This document shows, piece by piece, positions 42,547 to 50,885 of a stretch of 64,000 bases of DNA (its first letter is position 1; the number at the start of each line of letters is the position of its first letter). The position numbers and the translations under genes are program-made. The notes beneath the pieces are model-generated. The model did not search any database, was not told the DNA's origin, and saw nothing but the letters and a program-made list of their open reading frames with translations. Origin of the DNA: Streptomyces rubrogriseus (lineage in GTDB: Bacteria > Actinomycetota > Actinomycetes > Streptomycetales > Streptomycetaceae); contig NZ_CP116256.1 of NCBI RefSeq assembly GCF_027947575.1, positions 7,130,001 through 7,194,000 of the forward strand. The letters are read 5' to 3'.

Positions 42547-42600
42547 TTGCATTAATTAGCAGAGCTAACTTACTATGTGTATACGCCAACCATTTGGCGT
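42547..42600 (+). promoter_or_regulatory. MFS promoter with palindromic operator and leader hairpin
   Basis: -35 TTGCAT (42547-42552), 18-bp spacer and -10 TACTAT (42571-42576) form a good promoter. The spacer contains TTAGC-AGA-GCTAA (42556-42568), a perfect interrupted palindrome placed for repressor occlusion. Just after the predicted start, ACGCCAA-CCAT-TTGGCGT (42583-42600) is a second perfect inverted repeat. Confidence 0.65.
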
Positions 42601-42636
42601 GCATCTCGTCCCCCTCGTCCCCATTGGAGAGCAAGC

Positions 42637-43860
42637 ATGGATCCCTTCGACGCGGGTGCGGGCGGCATCCTGCGGCAGCCCAAGGCCGTGTGGGCGACCG
42701 CGGGCGCGTCCGTCGTGGCGTTCATGGGCATCGGGCTGGTCGACCCGATCCTCCCGTCCATCGCCAAGGGCCTGGACGCGAGCGCCGGGCAGGTCTCGCT
42801 CCTGTTCACCTCGTACTTCCTCATCACCGCCCTGGCCATGCTGGTCACCGGCTTCGTCTCCAGCCGTATCGGCGGCCGCAAGACCCTGCTGCTCGGCCTG
42901 GCCTTCGTCGTGGTCTTCGCGGGCCTCGCCGGCACCTCCGACACCGTCGGCCAGCTCGTCGGCTACCGGGCGGGCTGGGGCCTGGGCAACGCGCTGTTCG
43001 TCTCGACGGCCCTCGCGGTGATCGTCGGCGCGGCGGCCGGCGGCAGCGCCGCCGCGATCCTGCTCTACGAGTCCGCCCTCGGCCTCGGCATGGCCTGCGG
43101 CCCGCTGCTGGGCGCACTGCTCGGCGACGCCAGCTGGCGCTACCCGTTCTTCGGCACGGCCTTCCTGATGGCGATCGGCTTCCTGTGCATCACGGTGTTC
43201 CTCAAGGAGCAGCCGAGGCCGGCCCGGAAGACCTCGCTGCTCGACCCGATCAGGGCGCTGGGCCACGGCGGCCTCGCCTCCGCCGCGGTCTCGGCGTTCT
43301 TCTACAACTACACGTTCTTCACCGTGCTGGCCTTCACGCCCTTCGTGCTGAACATGACGCCGTACAAGTCCGGCGCCGTGTTCTTCGCCTGGGGCGTGCT
43401 GCTCGCCGTCTTCTCCGTGCTGGTGGCACCGCGCATGCAGCGGCGCTTCGGCTCGCTCAAGGTGCTCGGCGGTTCACTCGTCCTGCTCGCGGCCGACGTC
43501 CTGGTCCTCGGGTACGGGAACCACACCGCGGCGATCGTCTGCACCATCCTGTCCGGCGCGTTCATCGGGGTGAACAACACCGTCTACACCGAGCTGGCTC
43601 TCGGGGTCTCGGACGCGCCGCGTCCGGTGGCGAGCGCGGGCTACAACTTCGTGCGCTGGTTCGCCGCGGCGGCCGCCCCCTACTTCGCGCCGAAGATCGA
43701 GGAGTGGACCGACGTCCACATCCCGTTCGTGGTGGCCGCGGTGACCGCCCTGCTCGGCGCGGTCGTGGTCGTCGTACGACGCCGGGCGCTGACCCACGAC
43801 GCCGAGGAGCTGGAGCCGAAGCACGCGAGCGAGGACTCGGTCACGGTCTTCGCCAACTGA
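42637..43860 (+). CDS. major facilitator superfamily drug/metabolite exporter
   Basis: 407 residues with about 12 TM segments. The first-half motif SSRIGGRKTLLLGLAF between TM2 and TM3 is a motif-A relative, and GMACGPLLGALLG in TM5 resembles the drug-antiporter motif C. Probably a proton-coupled exporter in the plasma membrane. ATG 42637 follows GGAGAG. No regulator gene is adjacent, so the operator upstream must be read by a protein coded elsewhere. Confidence 0.9.
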   Translation: MDPFDAGAGGILRQPKAVWATAGASVVAFMGIGLVDPILPSIAKGLDASAGQVSLLFTSYFLITALAMLVTGFVSSRIGGRKTLLLGLAFVVVFAGLAGTSDTVGQLVGYRAGWGLGNALFVSTALAVIVGAAAGGSAAAILLYESALGLGMACGPLLGALLGDASWRYPFFGTAFLMAIGFLCITVFLKEQPRPARKTSLLDPIRALGHGGLASAAVSAFFYNYTFFTVLAFTPFVLNMTPYKSGAVFFAWGVLLAVFSVLVAPRMQRRFGSLKVLGGSLVLLAADVLVLGYGNHTAAIVCTILSGAFIGVNNTVYTELALGVSDAPRPVASAGYNFVRWFAAAAAPYFAPKIEEWTDVHIPFVVAAVTALLGAVVVVVRRRALTHDAEELEPKHASEDSVTVFAN

Positions 43861-43909
43861 CGAGACGGAACCGGTGAGTTGCGTCACTCCGGTGCGTCGG
43901 CCGACCGTG

Positions 43910-44506
43910 TCAGTCCAGCGGGACGGACCTGCGCGAGGGATCGCGCAGGTCCGTCCCGTGGTTCAGCCAGCGCTCCTGGAGGGCGGGCGCGCCGTGCACG
44001 CGCTTCCAGGCGGCCTCGTTCGGCGTCATCGGCAGCAGCGGCAGGAACCGCACCGGGTCCAGCGGGGCGTCCAGCTCCAGGTCCTCGACCAGGCCCCCCG
44101 GCTCGGCGACCAGCACCGAGGTGAACGGGGCCCCGGGCCACAGCGGCTCACCGACGTCCAGCGAGGCGCCGGGCGCCACGATCACGCCCTCGACCTGCGG
44201 GGACGCGGCCAGTACGGCGAGTGGGCGCAGCACCTTGTCGGTGTCGGCCGCCCCGGAGCGCACGGAGAGCACCAGCTCGGCGCGGGGGCCCTTGACCGGG
44301 TCGGCGAGCGCGGCCGTGGGGTCCGCCATGGGCTGGGCCGACATGCCGAGGGTGGCGTAGCGGACGACGTCGCCCTCCTGGCCGGCGGCGGGGAAACGCA
44401 GCACCTCGATGCGGTCGGTGCCGAGGAAGGTGACCGCCGCGCGCGCGTCCGGCTCGCCCAGCGCGCTGTGCAACCGGGCCTCGACCAGAGGAAGAACATC
44501 AGCCAT
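43910..44506 (-). CDS. suppressor-of-fused (SUFU) domain protein
   Basis: 198 residues. Blocks VLRFPAAGQEGDVVRYATLGMS and the terminal LLPMTPNEAAWKRVHG are typical of bacterial SUFU-domain proteins, whose role is unknown (often linked to polymorphic-toxin immunity or protein interaction). ATG 44506 lacks a ribosome binding site, with TATGCT 6 nt upstream, so leaderless. The MFS terminator lies within its 3' coding end. Confidence 0.85.
   Translation of the reverse strand: MADVLPLVEARLHSALGEPDARAAVTFLGTDRIEVLRFPAAGQEGDVVRYATLGMSAQPMADPTAALADPVKGPRAELVLSVRSGAADTDKVLRPLAVLAASPQVEGVIVAPGASLDVGEPLWPGAPFTSVLVAEPGGLVEDLELDAPLDPVRFLPLLPMTPNEAAWKRVHGAPALQERWLNHGTDLRDPSRRSVPLD
43920..43957. terminator. 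perfect 17-bp hairpin inside the 3' end of the SUFU gene
   Basis: 43920-43936 pairs with 43941-43957, loop GGGA. It serves the convergent MFS gene and is embedded in coding sequence of the opposite strand. Confidence 0.75.
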
Positions 44507-44512
44507 GCGGCG

Positions 44513-44518
44513 AGCATA
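44513..44518 (-). promoter_or_regulatory. -10 element TATGCT, leaderless start of the SUFU gene
   Basis: Minus-strand TATGCT is 6 nt from the ATG at 44506. Confidence 0.6.
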
Positions 44519-44579
44519 GAACTCGTCGGGAAGAGGCAAAGCGGCGCCTTGACACGTCGGGTGACTGGTACTCTGGCCC

Positions 44580-45017
44580 AGCGGTTCGGGGCAGCACGCA
44601 GAGCGTCGCGATCAAGTCCCCGACACTGTGAACACTCCCCTACGGGGAACCCCTCCAAACAAGGGGAATGGATCGTCCCTCACGAGGGACCGGCCGGAGG
44701 AGGTGGGGCTGGCATGGACCGAAGTCGACCGTGCAGTACCACCCGCTCTTCCGGCCGCTGACGCAGCCGCACCGGCTTTCTTCCCGTCGCCGCTGTCCGT
44801 ACGCGCGCCCTCGCAAGGAAGAGCACTTCGTCTCGTTTCGTCTGACCCTGCCGTCGGTCCGGGTCAGCAGCTGAATCAGCAGCGAAGTCGGCCACCGCGA
44901 CGGTGCGGTGCCCCCCGCTTTGTGGACGCGCCGAGCACGCGTGGTCTGGACGTCCTCATTCCGGGTGGTTCCACCCGTCTCCGGCCTCGTTCGCCGCCCG
45001 CCGCGAAGGAGCCTGCC
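44580..45017 (+). promoter_or_regulatory. long corA leader with hairpins and a 15-aa uORF
   Basis: About 440 nt without a conventional gene. It contains short stems (CCCC/GGGG near 44638; GTCCCT/AGGGAC at 44675-44690). It also has a 15-codon frame at 44714-44761 (MDRSRPCSTTRSSGR) behind AGGAGGTGGGG. A 68-codon frame (44668-44874) overlaps it. No match to the M-box or other Mg riboswitch could be recognised. The promoter is probably near 44550-44575. Confidence 0.4.
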
Positions 45018-46133
45018 ATGTCGATGATCCGTGACCTGCGCGCCGCGGTCCGCCCGTCCCGCGTCTCACTGCGCAAGGACGGCGGTGCCTACGACACCAC
45101 CCGTGACCCGGCGACGGCCTCCGCCGTCGTCGACTGCGCCGTCTACCGCGACGGCACCCGCGTCGAGACGGACGTGCCGCTGACCCCGCACACGGCGATG
45201 CGCCAGGTGCGTCGCGACGGCGGGTTCGTGTGGATCGGCCTGCACGAGCCCACCGAGGACGAGTTCGCCGGTATCGCCCGCGAGTTCGGGCTGCACCCGC
45301 TGGCCGTGGAGGACGCGGTCCAGGCCCACCAGCGGCCCAAGCTGGAGCGCTACGACGACTCCCTGTTCACGGTCTTCAAGACCGTCCACTACGTCGACCA
45401 CGACCAGCTCACCGCCAACAGCGAGGTCGTCGAGACCGGCGAGGTCATGTGCTTCACCGGCCGGGACTTCTTCATCACCGTCCGGCACGGCGGGCAGGGC
45501 TCGCTGCGCGCGCTGCGCCGCCGCCTCCAGGAGGACCCGGAGCTGCTGCTCAAGGGCCCCTCCGCGGTGCTGCACGCCATCGCCGACCACGTCGTCGACG
45601 GCTACATCGCGGTCGCCGACGCGGTGCAGGACGACATCGACGAGGTCGAGACGGAGGTGTTCTCGCCGGGGCGCAAGGGCTCCCCGCGCGGCACGGACGC
45701 CGGGCGGATCTACCAGCTCAAGCGCGAGGTGCTGGAGTTCAAGCGGGCGGTGGCGCCGCTGCTGCGTCCCATGCAGCTGCTCAGCGAGCGGCCGATGCGG
45801 CTGGTCGACCCGGAGATCCAGAAGTACTTCCGGGACGTGGCCGACCACGTGGCCCGGGTGCAGGAGCAGGTCATCGGGTTCGACGAGTTGCTCAACTCCA
45901 TTCTCCAGGCCAACCTCGCCCAGGCGTCCGTGGCGCAGAACGAGGACATGCGCAAGATCACCTCGTGGGCCGCGATCATCGCCGTACCGACGATGGTGTG
46001 CGGGGTCTACGGCATGAACTTCGACTACATGCCGGAGACGCACTGGAAGTTCGGCTACCCGCTGGTCCTGTCGATCACGGTCGGCATCTGTCTGGGCATC
46101 CACCGCACCCTCAAGCGCAACGGCTGGCTCTGA
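45018..46133 (+). CDS. corA: CorA-family magnesium/cobalt channel
   Basis: 371 residues. A soluble N-terminal alpha/beta domain (about 1-260), a long stalk helix (YFRDVADHVARVQEQVIGFDELLNSIL) and two C-terminal TM segments, with the selectivity motif YGMNF between them. It mediates Mg2+ uptake through a pentameric plasma-membrane channel. ATG 45018 has AAGGAG upstream. The long leader suggests post-transcriptional control. Confidence 0.94.
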   Translation: MSMIRDLRAAVRPSRVSLRKDGGAYDTTRDPATASAVVDCAVYRDGTRVETDVPLTPHTAMRQVRRDGGFVWIGLHEPTEDEFAGIAREFGLHPLAVEDAVQAHQRPKLERYDDSLFTVFKTVHYVDHDQLTANSEVVETGEVMCFTGRDFFITVRHGGQGSLRALRRRLQEDPELLLKGPSAVLHAIADHVVDGYIAVADAVQDDIDEVETEVFSPGRKGSPRGTDAGRIYQLKREVLEFKRAVAPLLRPMQLLSERPMRLVDPEIQKYFRDVADHVARVQEQVIGFDELLNSILQANLAQASVAQNEDMRKITSWAAIIAVPTMVCGVYGMNFDYMPETHWKFGYPLVLSITVGICLGIHRTLKRNGWL

Positions 46134-46154
46134 ACCCGCCGCCGGGCCCCTGGA

Positions 46155-46160
46155 TAGGCT
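46155..46160 (+). promoter_or_regulatory. -10 element TAGGCT, leaderless start of the gene at 46167
   Basis: TAGGCT is 6 nt before ATG 46167, and there is no Shine-Dalgarno. Confidence 0.6.
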
Positions 46161-46166
46161 GACCGC

Positions 46167-46679
46167 ATGACAAGCGAGCTGCTCGACCAGGCCCTCGTCG
46201 AGGAGGCCACCAAGAAGTCCGGCCTCGTCTGGGTCAAGGGCCCCGGGGTGCCCGCCCGGGCGCTGTGGCACGTCTGGCACGACGGCGCGGCCTGCGTCGT
46301 CGGCGACGGGCCGGGCGAGCAGCCGCTGCCGGGTCTTGCCGACGGGGCCGCGGCCGAGGTGACGGTGCGCAGCAAGGACAAGGGCGGCCGGCTGGTCTCC
46401 TGGGCCGCCCGGGTGGTGGAGCTGCCGTCCGGTTCCGAGGCGTGGCAGGCGGCGGTGGGCGACCTGAAGGGCAAGCGGCTGAACGCTCCGGACGGCGAGG
46501 CCATGACGGGCCGCTGGGCCCGCGAGTGCCGGGTGCTGCGCCTGGAGCCGACGGGGGCCACGGCGCCGCTGCCCGACGCCTCGCTGGCCGAACCACCGCT
46601 GCCGAGCCCGGCGACGACCCGGCAGCCGGTGCCGGCGGGACTGCCGCGCCTGCTGCTGAAGCGCCGCAAACGGCGCTGA
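46167..46679 (+). CDS. hypothetical protein with possible FMN-binding split-barrel fold
   Basis: 170 residues. The ordered part (about 1-125) has beta-rich segments (SGLVWVKGPGVPARALWHVWHDGAACVVGDG, AEVTVRSKDKGGRLVSWAARV) like pyridoxamine-oxidase-type barrels. A Pro-rich tail ends in KRRKRR. Function unknown. Convergent with the lipoprotein gene. Confidence 0.75.
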   Translation: MTSELLDQALVEEATKKSGLVWVKGPGVPARALWHVWHDGAACVVGDGPGEQPLPGLADGAAAEVTVRSKDKGGRLVSWAARVVELPSGSEAWQAAVGDLKGKRLNAPDGEAMTGRWARECRVLRLEPTGATAPLPDASLAEPPLPSPATTRQPVPAGLPRLLLKRRKRR

Positions 46680-46693
46680 CGGCCCGGGACGCC

Positions 46694-47431
46694 TCAGGAG
46701 GACGGCAGCTGCTTGCCGTAGTCCAGGGTGTCGTCCTTCGCCGGCTGCTCCAGCGCGAAGTCCTTGTTCCAGTCCGAGAAGCCGATCGTGCCCGCCCTGC
46801 CCGCCCGCACCAGGCGCAGCGGGTACGGGGTGCCCTCCAGGGAGACGTCCAGCGAACCGCCCGCGCCGTCGTCGCCGGTGATCCGGATGGTGCGCACCCC
46901 GGCCTGCTCGTGCCGGCCGTCCGTCTTCACCGTGCCGTGCAGGGTCAGCAGACCGCCGAGGAGGACGTCCTTGTCCGTGAAGCCGCTGAACTTCTTGTAC
47001 ACGGGGTCGCTCTGCGGCACCTTCACGTACTTGCCGGCGAGCTTGTCGGCCGCCTTGGCGTCACCGCCGTCGTGGCTCCAGAACCCGGCGTCGGCCTTGA
47101 GGAAGAGCTGCTCGCCGACGCGCAGCAGCCCGAAGGTGGCCCCCTCGGCCGCGACCGAGCCGGTCCCTCCGTCGGCCTTCAGCCGCATGTCGAGGGTGTA
47201 CGTGCTGCCACCGGCCTCCACGGAGCCGTGCAGGCGCACCGTCCGGGCGGCCTCGGCGGCCGTCCCGGCCTTCGCCTGGATCTTGTCGGCCGACAGCTTC
47301 CCGAGGCCGTTGGTGCCCGCGTCGGGGTCCTCGCTGCTGCATCCCGTCAGCCCGGCTCCCGTCACGGCCAGGGCGCACACCGCACCCAGCCAGGCGGCCC
47401 TGCGGATTCGGCGCCGGGGAGTCACAGACAC
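46694..47431 (-). CDS. secreted lipoprotein (LppX/LprG-like)
   Basis: About 245 residues, basic N-terminus then a hydrophobic stretch ending LTGC, a lipobox. The mature domain (DKIQAKAGTAAEAARTVRLHGSVEAGG..., then YTLDMRLKADGG) resembles actinobacterial LolA-like/LprG lipoproteins that carry lipids or act in envelope biogenesis. GTG 47431 or 47425 is the start. The 309-bp divergent gap to the next gene holds a TAGCCT hexamer at 47585-47590, a possible -10 for the plus strand. Confidence 0.85.
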   Translation of the reverse strand: MSVTPRRRIRRAAWLGAVCALAVTGAGLTGCSSEDPDAGTNGLGKLSADKIQAKAGTAAEAARTVRLHGSVEAGGSTYTLDMRLKADGGTGSVAAEGATFGLLRVGEQLFLKADAGFWSHDGGDAKAADKLAGKYVKVPQSDPVYKKFSGFTDKDVLLGGLLTLHGTVKTDGRHEQAGVRTIRITGDDGAGGSLDVSLEGTPYPLRLVRAGRAGTIGFSDWNKDFALEQPAKDDTLDYGKQLPSS

Positions 47432-47740
47432 AGGTGAAACTGCCTTTCTGACAGGGCTGACACGGGGCCGACGGGCATCGGCATCGCGCCGACCGGGCCA
47501 GGCCGCAGCGTACCGGGGCGGTGCGGGGCCGACGGAGCCAGTCCGTCCGGACCGGCCACCAGGGCGAGGGCGATCGGGACGGGCTAGCCTGAAGCGCGTC
47601 CGAGCGGGCAATTCGGAAAAGGGACACCGTACGAATCAGCTTTCACGCACTCCCACTCGACTCACTCGACTCTCTCGTACTTCCGCGTCCTCGCGCTCGG
47701 CTCCGTGCAGCGCGAGGACGTGAGGAAAGGAGCCGCGGCC

Positions 47741-49045
47741 ATGGCAGCGGGCGCCCCCCGGATCTTCGTCTCCCACCTCTCCGGCATCGCCGTCTTCGAC
47801 CCGGCCGGCGACCAGGTGGGGCGCGTCCGCGATCTGGTCGTCATGCTCCGCGTCGGCCGCAAACCCCCGCGCGTGCTCGGGCTGGTCGTCGAACTCACCA
47901 CCCGCCGCCGGATCTTCCTGCCCATGACCCGGGTCACCGGCATCGAGTCCGGCCAGGTGATCACCACCGGCGTCCTCAACGTCCGGCGTTTCGAGCAGCG
48001 GCCCACCGAGCGCCTGGTCTTCGGCGAGCTGCTCGACCGGCGGGTCACGCTCACCGAGACGGGCGAGGAGGTCACGGTGCTCGACCTGTCGGTGCAGCAG
48101 TTGCCCGCCCGACGGGACTGGGAGATCGACAAGGTCTTCGTCCGCAAGGGCAGGAAGGGCGGCGCCTTCCGCCGCAACAAGGGCGAGACGCTCACCGTCG
48201 AGTGGTCCGGCGTCTCCGGCTTCTCCGTCGAGGAACAGGGGCAGGGCGCCGAGAACCTGCTGGCCACCTTCGAGCAGCTGCGCCCCGCCGACCTCGCCAA
48301 CGTCCTGCACCACCTGTCCGCCAAGCGCCGCGCCGAGGTCGCCGCCGCCCTCGACGACGACCGGCTGGCCGACGTGCTGGAGGAGCTGCCGGAGGACGAC
48401 CAGATCGAGATCCTCGGCAAGCTGAAGGAGGAGCGCGCCGCAGACGTCCTGGAGGCGATGGACCCCGACGACGCCGCCGACCTGCTCGGCGAGCTGCCCG
48501 AGGCGGACAAGGAGCGGCTGCTGAGCCTGATGCAGCCCGACGACGCGGCCGACATGCGGCGCCTGATGGCGTACGAGGAGCACACGGCCGGCGGTCTGAT
48601 GACGACCGAGCCGATCGTGCTGCGCCCCGACGCGACCGTCGCCGACGCCCTGGCCCGCATCCGCAACCCCGACCTGTCCCCGGCGCACGCCGCCCAGGTC
48701 TACGTCTGCCGTCCGCCCGAGGAGACGCCGACCGGCAAGTACCTGGGCACCGTCCACTTCCAGCGCCTGCTGCGCGACCCCCCGTACACGCTGGTCGGCT
48801 CGATCCTCGACGACGACCTCCAGCCGCTGGAGCCGGACGCCGCGCTGCCCGTGGTCGCCGGGTTCTTCGCCGCGTACGACATGGTAGCGGCGCCCGTCGT
48901 GGACGACTCGGGGTCGCTGCTCGGCGCGGTCACCGTGGACGACGTACTGGACCACATGCTGCCCGACGACTGGCGGGAGACCGAGTACCACCTGGACGGG
49001 ACGACGGGGACGACGACGGGGGAGGTGGGCGCCGATGGTGCCTGA
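47741..49045 (+). CDS. soluble MgtE-N/CBS-domain protein with PRC barrel
   Basis: 434 residues. A PRC-barrel-like N-terminus (GIAVFDPAGDQVGRVRDLVVML) is followed by a MgtE N-terminal superhelix (LEELPEDDQIEILGKL, MDPDDAADLLGELPE) and paired CBS motifs (AAPVVDDSGSLLGAVTVDD). No TM pore follows, unlike MgtE. It may be a Mg2+ or nucleotide sensor. ATG 47741 has AAAGGAG upstream. It overlaps the DUF1003 gene by 11 bp, so the two are coupled. Confidence 0.88.
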   Translation: MAAGAPRIFVSHLSGIAVFDPAGDQVGRVRDLVVMLRVGRKPPRVLGLVVELTTRRRIFLPMTRVTGIESGQVITTGVLNVRRFEQRPTERLVFGELLDRRVTLTETGEEVTVLDLSVQQLPARRDWEIDKVFVRKGRKGGAFRRNKGETLTVEWSGVSGFSVEEQGQGAENLLATFEQLRPADLANVLHHLSAKRRAEVAAALDDDRLADVLEELPEDDQIEILGKLKEERAADVLEAMDPDDAADLLGELPEADKERLLSLMQPDDAADMRRLMAYEEHTAGGLMTTEPIVLRPDATVADALARIRNPDLSPAHAAQVYVCRPPEETPTGKYLGTVHFQRLLRDPPYTLVGSILDDDLQPLEPDAALPVVAGFFAAYDMVAAPVVDDSGSLLGAVTVDDVLDHMLPDDWRETEYHLDGTTGTTTGEVGADGA

Positions 49046-49634
49046 GCGCGAGACGACGACACGGGAGCGGGCCACGTCGGGGGCGACCGCGTCCTCCCGG
49101 GCCCGGGCCCGCCTCGACCAGCCGCGCCCGCCGCGCCGCAGGCTGCTGCCCGAGTGGGACCCGGAGTCCTTCGGCCGGCTGTCGGAGCGCGTCGCGCGCT
49201 TCCTGGGCACCGGGCGGTTCATCGTCTGGATGACGGTCGTCATCATCCTGTGGGTGGTGTGGAACGTGTCCGCGCCGAGCGGCCTGCGCTTCGACGAGTA
49301 CCCCTTCATCTTCCTGACGCTGATGCTGTCGCTCCAGGCCTCCTACGCGGCCCCGCTGATCCTGCTCGCGCAGAACCGGCAGGACGACCGGGACCGGGTC
49401 AACCTGGAGCAGGACCGCAAGCAGAACGAGCGGTCGATCGCCGACACCGAGTACCTGACCCGGGAGATCGCCGCCCTGCGCATCGGGCTCGGCGAGGTCG
49501 CGACCCGGGACTGGATCCGCTCCGAGCTCCAGGACCTCGTCAAGGACCTGGAGGAGCGGCAGAACGGCCATCACCCCGACCGCGGGGTATTCCCGGCGGA
49601 TCGGTCCGCGGGGCGTGACGTACACGACCGCTGA
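49035..49634 (+). CDS. DUF1003 membrane protein
   Basis: 199 residues with two TM segments (FIVWMTVVIILWVVWN and FIFLTLMLSLQASYAAPLILL) and the conserved QNRQDDRDR block, then a charged helical tail. It overlaps the upstream MgtE-like gene. The pair may form a membrane complex in which DUF1003 supplies the membrane part. Function unknown. Confidence 0.88.
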   Translation: MVPERETTTRERATSGATASSRARARLDQPRPPRRRLLPEWDPESFGRLSERVARFLGTGRFIVWMTVVIILWVVWNVSAPSGLRFDEYPFIFLTLMLSLQASYAAPLILLAQNRQDDRDRVNLEQDRKQNERSIADTEYLTREIAALRIGLGEVATRDWIRSELQDLVKDLEERQNGHHPDRGVFPADRSAGRDVHDR

Positions 49635-49665
49635 CGGGGCTTTCCGTGCCCCGTGGGCGGCGCCG

Positions 49666-49671
49666 TACCAT
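49666..49671 (+). promoter_or_regulatory. -10 element TACCAT, leaderless start of mrp
   Basis: TACCAT is 7 nt from the ATG at 49679; no Shine-Dalgarno is present. Confidence 0.6.
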
Positions 49672-49678
49672 CGACCCT

Positions 49679-50812
49679 ATGGCTACGGAAGACGCGGTGC
49701 GCGAAGCACTGGCGACGGTGAACGACCCCGAGATCAACCGGCCCATCACCGAGCTGGGGATGGTCAAGTCGGTGGAGATCGGCGCGGACGGAGCGGTCGC
49801 GGTCGCGGTGTACCTGACGGTCTCCGGCTGTCCCATGCGCGACACCATCACGCAGCGAGTGAACGACGCGGTGTCGCGGGTCGAGGGCGTCACGCGCGTC
49901 GACGTCGAGCTGGACGTGATGAGCGACGAGCAGCGCAAGGAGCTGGCCACCGCCCTGCGCGGCGGGCAGACCGAGCGCGAGGTGCCCTTCGCCAAGCCCG
50001 GCAGCCTGACCCGGGTGTACGCGGTGGCGTCCGGCAAGGGCGGCGTCGGCAAGTCCTCGGTGACGGTGAACCTGGCGGCCTCGATGGCGGCCGACGGTCT
50101 GAAGGTCGGTGTCGTCGACGCCGACATCTACGGCCACTCGGTGCCGCGCATGCTGGGCGCCGACGGGCGTCCCACCCAGGTCGAGAACATGATCATGCCG
50201 CCTTCGGCCCACGGGGTGAAGGTCATCTCGATCGGCATGTTCACCCCGGGCAACGCGCCGGTGGTCTGGCGCGGCCCGATGCTGCACCGCGCGCTCCAGC
50301 AGTTCCTGGCGGACGTGTACTGGGGCGACCTGGACGTCCTGCTGCTCGACCTGCCGCCCGGCACCGGCGACATCGCGATCTCGGTGGCGCAGCTGGTGCC
50401 GAACGCCGAGATCCTGGTCGTGACGACCCCTCAGCAGGCCGCCGCCGAGGTGGCGGAGCGGGCCGGCGCCATCGCCGTGCAGACCCACCAGAAGATCGTC
50501 GGCGTCGTCGAGAACATGTCGGGGCTGCCCTGCCCGCACTGCGGCGAGATGGTCGACGTCTTCGGCACCGGCGGCGGGCAGATGGTCGCCGACGGCCTGA
50601 CCCGCACGACCGGTGCGTCGGTGCCGGTGCTCGGCGCCATCCCGATCGACGTCCGGCTGCGCGAGGGCGGCGACGAGGGCAAGCCCGTCGTCCTGTCCGA
50701 CCCGGACTCCCCGGCGGGCGCGGCCCTGCGCTCGATCGCGGGCAAGCTCGGCGGCCGTCAGCGGGGCCTCTCCGGGCTGTCCCTGGGGATCACGCCGAAG
50801 AACAAGTTCTGA
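49679..50812 (+). CDS. mrp: Mrp/ApbC/NBP35-family iron-sulfur cluster carrier ATPase
   Basis: 377 residues. A DUF59 (MIP18) domain at the N-terminus (TVNDPEINRPITELGMV) is followed by the deviant Walker A SGKGGVGKSS, VDADIYGHS switch and the C-terminal MSGLPCPHCGE with the CxxC that bridges an Fe-S cluster at the dimer interface. Cytosolic Fe-S cluster delivery. Convergent with the next gene, which is separated by a terminator. Confidence 0.94.
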   Translation: MATEDAVREALATVNDPEINRPITELGMVKSVEIGADGAVAVAVYLTVSGCPMRDTITQRVNDAVSRVEGVTRVDVELDVMSDEQRKELATALRGGQTEREVPFAKPGSLTRVYAVASGKGGVGKSSVTVNLAASMAADGLKVGVVDADIYGHSVPRMLGADGRPTQVENMIMPPSAHGVKVISIGMFTPGNAPVVWRGPMLHRALQQFLADVYWGDLDVLLLDLPPGTGDIAISVAQLVPNAEILVVTTPQQAAAEVAERAGAIAVQTHQKIVGVVENMSGLPCPHCGEMVDVFGTGGGQMVADGLTRTTGASVPVLGAIPIDVRLREGGDEGKPVVLSDPDSPAGAALRSIAGKLGGRQRGLSGLSLGITPKNKF

Positions 50813-50835
50813 CGTTCCGTTTCCGTACGGGAGTG

Positions 50836-50863
50836 GGGGCGCTGTCCACGGGGACGGCGCCCC
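50836..50863. terminator. hairpin between mrp and the convergent hypothetical gene
   Basis: 50836-50847 pairs with 50852-50863, 12 bp including one G-T pair. Confidence 0.65.
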
Positions 50864-50885
50864 TCCTCGTACCCGCGACCGCCTG

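Noticed and set aside
44549..44576. TTGACA followed by TACTCT as a consensus promoter for corA
   Set aside because: The two hexamers are only 14 bp apart, too short for the primary sigma factor, so I do not list it as a promoter.
44580..45017. M-box or other known Mg2+ riboswitch before corA
   Set aside because: No conserved M-box blocks were recognisable; only short stems and small frames are present.
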